Source: Shewanella livingstonensis (GTDB taxonomy: Bacteria > Pseudomonadota > Gammaproteobacteria > Enterobacterales > Shewanellaceae). From it: a stretch of 64,000 nt of DNA. Made by a program: the position numbers and the translations under genes. The notes below the pieces were generated by a model that worked only from the letters and a program-made list of their open reading frames with translations, was not told the origin of the DNA and did not search any database. The stretch covers positions 1,808,001 through 1,872,000 of the forward strand of contig NZ_CP034015.1 in NCBI RefSeq assembly GCF_003855395.1, written 5' to 3'. Positions 61,009 to 64,000 of the stretch are shown here, one piece after another; the first letter of the stretch is position 1; the number at the start of each line of letters is the position of its first letter.

Positions 61009-62363
61009 TGAAGAAGTTAATTACATCAGTGTTAGTGGCTGCAACTTTCTCTTTAACAGCTGGTATGGTTTCTGCTGCAGATGCACCAAAAACTATCGGT
61101 CAGTTGTTACAACAAGTTAAAGTCGACCGAGCTAACGAAGGCAAAACCAACGCTAAGCGCGAAAGAGAATTTCAAGCTGAACGTGGTGATAAAGCTGAAT
61201 TATTAAAGCGTGAAAAAAATGCGCTTTCTGCTGAAAAGCAACGTGGTAAAGATTTAAACCAAGCATTCTTAGACAACGAGCGTAAAATTGCTCAGTTAGA
61301 AGAAGACTTAAAAACAGCTCAAGGTGACTTGGGTGAAATGTTTGGTGTTGTTAAAGGCGAAGCCGGTGATTTCTCTGGTAAGTTAGCAGCGTCTAACATC
61401 AGTGCTCAGTACCCTGGACGCGATACTTTTATTGCTGAATTAGGTGCACGTAAATCACTCCCTAAAATTGAAGAGTTAGAGCAGTTTTGGGAAGCACAAT
61501 TATTTGAAATGGTTGAGTCTGGTAAAGTTGTCAAATTTGATGGTGATGTTACTGCTATCGATGGCAACGTAGTCAATACTGCTATTCACCGCGTAGGTCC
61601 TTTCAACTTAACTGCTGAAGGTAAATATGTTGTTTACAAACCTGAACTAGGTTTAATTCAACAGTTATCACAGCAACCAGAAGGCTACCAGGTGAGCGCT
61701 GTTGCTTCTTGGGAAGACACTACTACAGGTGTAGCGCCTTTCTATATCGATCCAGCTCGTGGTGTATTGCTTAACATCTTTACTAACAAAGCTAGCTTAG
61801 AAGATCGTTTAGAAGCTGGTGGAACGATTGGTTACATCATTCTTGCATTATTAGCATTAGGTATGTTGATTGCGGTTGAACGTTTAGTCACTCTTACTAT
61901 CATTGGCGCTAAAGTGAATAGTCAACGTAAAAACATCGAAAACCCTGGTAACAATGCTTTAGGTCGTATTCTAAAAGTTTACCAGTCTAATAAAGATGTT
62001 GATGTTGAAACGCTTGAGCTAAAACTTGATGAAGCAATCTTAAAAGAAACACCTGCTTTAGAAGCACGTATTTCTATCATTAAGGTTATTGCTGCCATTG
62101 CTCCTATGATGGGTCTATTGGGTACAGTTACTGGTATGATCGCAACCTTCCAATCAATTCAATTATTCGGTACTGGTGACCCTAAATTGATGGCTGGTGG
62201 TATTTCTATGGCGCTGATTACTACTGTTCAAGGTCTTATTGCTGCATTGCCGTTAATGTTATTACATGCAATCGTAGTTGCTCGTAGTAAGTCTATTGTT
62301 CAAATTCTTGAAGAGCAAAGTGCTGGTATCATTGCAGAACATGCTGAGAAGAGGGCTGACTAA
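61008..62363 (+). CDS. ttpC: TtpC, MotA/TolQ/ExbB-type proton channel protein of TonB2 system
   Basis: 451 residues. Signal peptide 1-23, a periplasmic coiled-coil domain (about 40-115, QAERGDKAELLKREKNAL), a further periplasmic domain, then a membrane segment IIALLALGMLIAVERLV (near 270-290) and the ExbB/TolQ channel region with IAAIAPMMGLLGTVTGMIATFQ and GGISMALITTVQGLIAALPLMLLHA (about 360-430). TtpC is essential in Vibrio for TonB2-dependent uptake, linking the energy complex to TonB2. The start overlaps the upstream stop by one base. Confidence 0.93.
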   Translation: MKKLITSVLVAATFSLTAGMVSAADAPKTIGQLLQQVKVDRANEGKTNAKREREFQAERGDKAELLKREKNALSAEKQRGKDLNQAFLDNERKIAQLEEDLKTAQGDLGEMFGVVKGEAGDFSGKLAASNISAQYPGRDTFIAELGARKSLPKIEELEQFWEAQLFEMVESGKVVKFDGDVTAIDGNVVNTAIHRVGPFNLTAEGKYVVYKPELGLIQQLSQQPEGYQVSAVASWEDTTTGVAPFYIDPARGVLLNIFTNKASLEDRLEAGGTIGYIILALLALGMLIAVERLVTLTIIGAKVNSQRKNIENPGNNALGRILKVYQSNKDVDVETLELKLDEAILKETPALEARISIIKVIAAIAPMMGLLGTVTGMIATFQSIQLFGTGDPKLMAGGISMALITTVQGLIAALPLMLLHAIVVARSKSIVQILEEQSAGIIAEHAEKRAD

Positions 62364-62890
62364 TGATGCTAATCCTGATGGACGTATGGGATTCCGTCAG
62401 GGGCTTCATGGCCTCCGGAGGCGATGTCCTCTGGCTGGTTGCAGCAGTGCTATTTCTCATGTGGGTGTTAATGCTTGAGCGTTATTGGTATCTAAATTGG
62501 ATATCACCAAAACAACATCAAGCCGTTATCGCCTCATGGGAAGCAAGAGAAGAAACAACTTCTTGGCATGCTCACCGTATCCGTGAAGCTTGGGTATCCC
62601 AAGCGAAGCAAGATTTGAATGCACGTATGCTGTTAATCAAAACCTTAGTGGCCATTTGTCCAATGATTGGTTTATTAGGTACTGTAACCGGTATGATTTC
62701 AGTATTCGATGTGATGGCAGTTCAGGGGACGAGTAATGCTCGTTTAATGGCCGCTGGTATCTCTATGGCCACAATGCCGACAATGGCAGGAATGGTAGCA
62801 GCTCTATCGGGTGTTTTCTTTAGCACACGTTTAGACTCAAAGATGAGAATCAGTTTAGAAAAGCTAAAAGACAGCATGCCTCACCACTAG
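62363..62890 (+). CDS. exbB2: ExbB2, proton channel subunit of the TonB2 complex
   Basis: 175 residues with three membrane segments and the MotA/TolQ/ExbB core: VAAVLFLMWVLMLERYWYL (about 28-46), LVAICPMIGLLGTVTGMISVF (about 96-116) and AAGISMATMPTMAGMVAALSGVFF (about 131-154). It forms the proton-driven motor with ExbD2 to energise TonB2. Start at ATG 62363, overlapping the ttpC stop; ATG 62366 is an alternative. Confidence 0.93.
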   Translation: MMLILMDVWDSVRGFMASGGDVLWLVAAVLFLMWVLMLERYWYLNWISPKQHQAVIASWEAREETTSWHAHRIREAWVSQAKQDLNARMLLIKTLVAICPMIGLLGTVTGMISVFDVMAVQGTSNARLMAAGISMATMPTMAGMVAALSGVFFSTRLDSKMRISLEKLKDSMPHH

Positions 62891-62903
62891 AGAGAGATTG
62901 AAC

Positions 62904-63308
62904 ATGGCACGTAAGAAGCATTCCAGTATGGAAGAGGAAGCGCAAATTGATATGACCCCGATGCTAGACATCGTGTTTATCATGCTGATCTTCTTTATTG
63001 TAACAACATCGTTTGTTAAGCCATCTGGCTTAGACTACAACAAGCCTAAAGCGTCACAGGCTACGTCTAAACCATCGGCAAACATCTTTATTGGCATCAG
63101 CAAAACTGGCGTCATTATGATGGAAAACCGTCAGGTTGATATCGAACGTGTAACGGCTAACGTAGAGCGTATGTTGGCAGAAGCACCTGAAGCAGCAGTA
63201 CTTATTCAAGCAGACAAAGACGCTTTGCATGGTTTAGTCGTTAAAGTGCTTGATAATGTTAAAGCTGCCGGTATTGACAAAATTTCAGTATCAGCGGGGA
63301 ATGAGTAA
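62904..63308 (+). CDS. exbD2: ExbD2, TonB2 energy-transducing subunit
   Basis: 134-residue ExbD/TolR family protein. Single membrane segment with the essential Asp in IDMTPMLDIVFIMLIFFIVTTSFV (about 15-38), followed by the periplasmic domain (about 55-134, including VLIQADKDALHGLVVKVLDNVKAAGIDKISVS). The ATG at 62904 follows AGAGAGA; the upstream in-frame TTG 62898 is less likely. tonB2 begins one base after the stop. Confidence 0.93.
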   Translation: MARKKHSSMEEEAQIDMTPMLDIVFIMLIFFIVTTSFVKPSGLDYNKPKASQATSKPSANIFIGISKTGVIMMENRQVDIERVTANVERMLAEAPEAAVLIQADKDALHGLVVKVLDNVKAAGIDKISVSAGNE

Positions 63309-63309
63309 T

Positions 63310-63930
63310 ATGCTAAGAGCACTCGTATCAATAATCATTGGTGCTGCAGTGACTTTTGGGCTGTTTGCTTTCATGGCTTTCCTAGTCGGCGGCGGAGCAC
63401 AACGCAACGGCGAGTCAGCGGAATCCCCTGTTATTGAAATTACGATGGATAAACAGGATTCGAAGGCACAGAAAAAACCAAGGGTTACACCTAAGCCACC
63501 TCCACCACCGGAGCAGCCACCGAAGCCGGATACTACTCCGCCAGATACATCATCTAATATTGACACCAATATGGCGTTTAATATGGGTGGTATTGAGTCT
63601 GGTGGACCAAGTACTGGTTTTAAATTAGGTAACATGATGACCCGTGATGGTGATGCTACGCCTATCGTTCGTATTGAGCCACAGTATCCAATTGCTGCTG
63701 CTCGAGATGGTAAAGAAGGTTGGGTTCAACTTAGCTTTACAATCAACGAACTCGGTGGTGTTGATGACGTTTCAGTCATTAAAGCAGAACCTAAGCGTTT
63801 GTTCGATCGCGAAGCAATTCGTGCATTGAAAAAATGGAAATATAAGCCAAAGATTGTTGATGGTAAGCCATTAAGACAACCTGGTATGAAAGTACAGCTT
63901 GACTTCACACTAGAGAAAGGAGGTAGATAA
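63310..63930 (+). CDS. tonB2: TonB2, energy transducer to outer membrane receptors
   Basis: 206 residues. Membrane anchor near the N-terminus (LVSIIIGAAVTFGLFAFMAF), a proline-rich periplasmic stretch of alternating Lys-Pro and Pro-Pro (about 55-85), and a C-terminal TonB domain with RIEPQYPIAAARDGKEGWVQLSFTINELGGVDDVSVI and DREAIRALKKWKYKP (about 115-195). The start at ATG 63310 begins the membrane anchor. The stop overlaps the next ATG as TAATG. Confidence 0.93.
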   Translation: MLRALVSIIIGAAVTFGLFAFMAFLVGGGAQRNGESAESPVIEITMDKQDSKAQKKPRVTPKPPPPPEQPPKPDTTPPDTSSNIDTNMAFNMGGIESGGPSTGFKLGNMMTRDGDATPIVRIEPQYPIAAARDGKEGWVQLSFTINELGGVDDVSVIKAEPKRLFDREAIRALKKWKYKPKIVDGKPLRQPGMKVQLDFTLEKGGR

Positions 63931-64000
63931 TGCGTAAAGTAACTAGTATCGCTACAGCGTTATTACTTTCAGTCTGTGGAAGTGCATTATTTTCAAATAC
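63930..64000 (+). CDS. Start of next operon gene, probably the TPR protein of the TtpC-TonB2 system (cut)
   Basis: An ATG at 63930 overlapping the tonB2 stop (TAATG) opens a signal-peptide-like N-terminus (MRKVTSIATALLLSVCGSALF). In Vibrio and Shewanella the gene after tonB2 in this operon encodes a periplasmic TPR protein; only 23 codons are visible, so identity is inferred from position. Confidence 0.6.
   Translation, partial: MRKVTSIATALLLSVCGSALFSN

Overview
The window looks like a chromosomal segment of a marine, probably cold-adapted Shewanella. The reasons are a complete-type EPA (omega-3 PUFA) synthase locus pfaR-pfaA-pfaB-pfaC with divergent pfaE, an OmcA/MtrC-DmsE-MtrB type extracellular electron transfer cluster, a TtpC-TonB2 system, moderate GC and gene order typical of Alteromonadales. 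The genus is an inference from gene content and remembered protein sequences; no search was run.

Layout. 1-15000: EPA synthase locus. Minus-strand genes pfaR, pfaA (five tandem ACPs), pfaB and pfaC (cut by the left edge) are linked by 2-4 base start/stop overlaps; the phosphopantetheinyl transferase pfaE that activates the ACPs is divergent. 15000-22560: queF, syd, a three-gene set with a superfamily 1 helicase and a DUF2310 zinc-ribbon protein, a decayed DUF3192 lipoprotein gene, DUF2789, a GNAT acetyltransferase and a DUF962 membrane protein. 22560-28550: a CsrB-like RNA with a GacA/UvrY box, yjbQ, uvrY, uvrC, pgsA and the tRNA operon Gly-Cys-Leu, in the order known from E. coli, but here carrying a triplicated tRNA-Gly 5' fragment and a duplicated tRNA-Leu 3' end plus terminator.

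28550-32990 is the accessory part: two low-GC genes (a uracil-DNA-glycosylase-like protein and a PD-(D/E)xK nuclease-like protein) are bracketed by four copies of a 290-475 bp non-coding repeat arranged A> B> genes <C <D. The copies fold into stem-loops whose arms differ between copies while pairing is kept. This is the part most likely to be undescribed.

33000-39000: panP (beta-alanine synthesis) and a glycerate uptake and kinase operon with its CdaR-type regulator and two operator-like palindromes. 39000-46800: two decaheme OmcA/MtrC lipoproteins, a DmsE/MtrA-like decaheme cytochrome and an MtrB-like porin, with CRP-like sites upstream of both outer-surface cytochromes. 47300-53100: SRP RNA, comFB, then a minus-strand operon dinG-TSUP-priC-DUF2057-HDAC. 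A perfect LexA-type box lies between dinG and divergent polB (DNA polymerase II). 55600-64000: a TonB-dependent receptor, a methyltransferase, and the DUF3450-ttpC-exbB2-exbD2-tonB2-(TPR) operon, which energises outer membrane uptake and is cut by the right edge.
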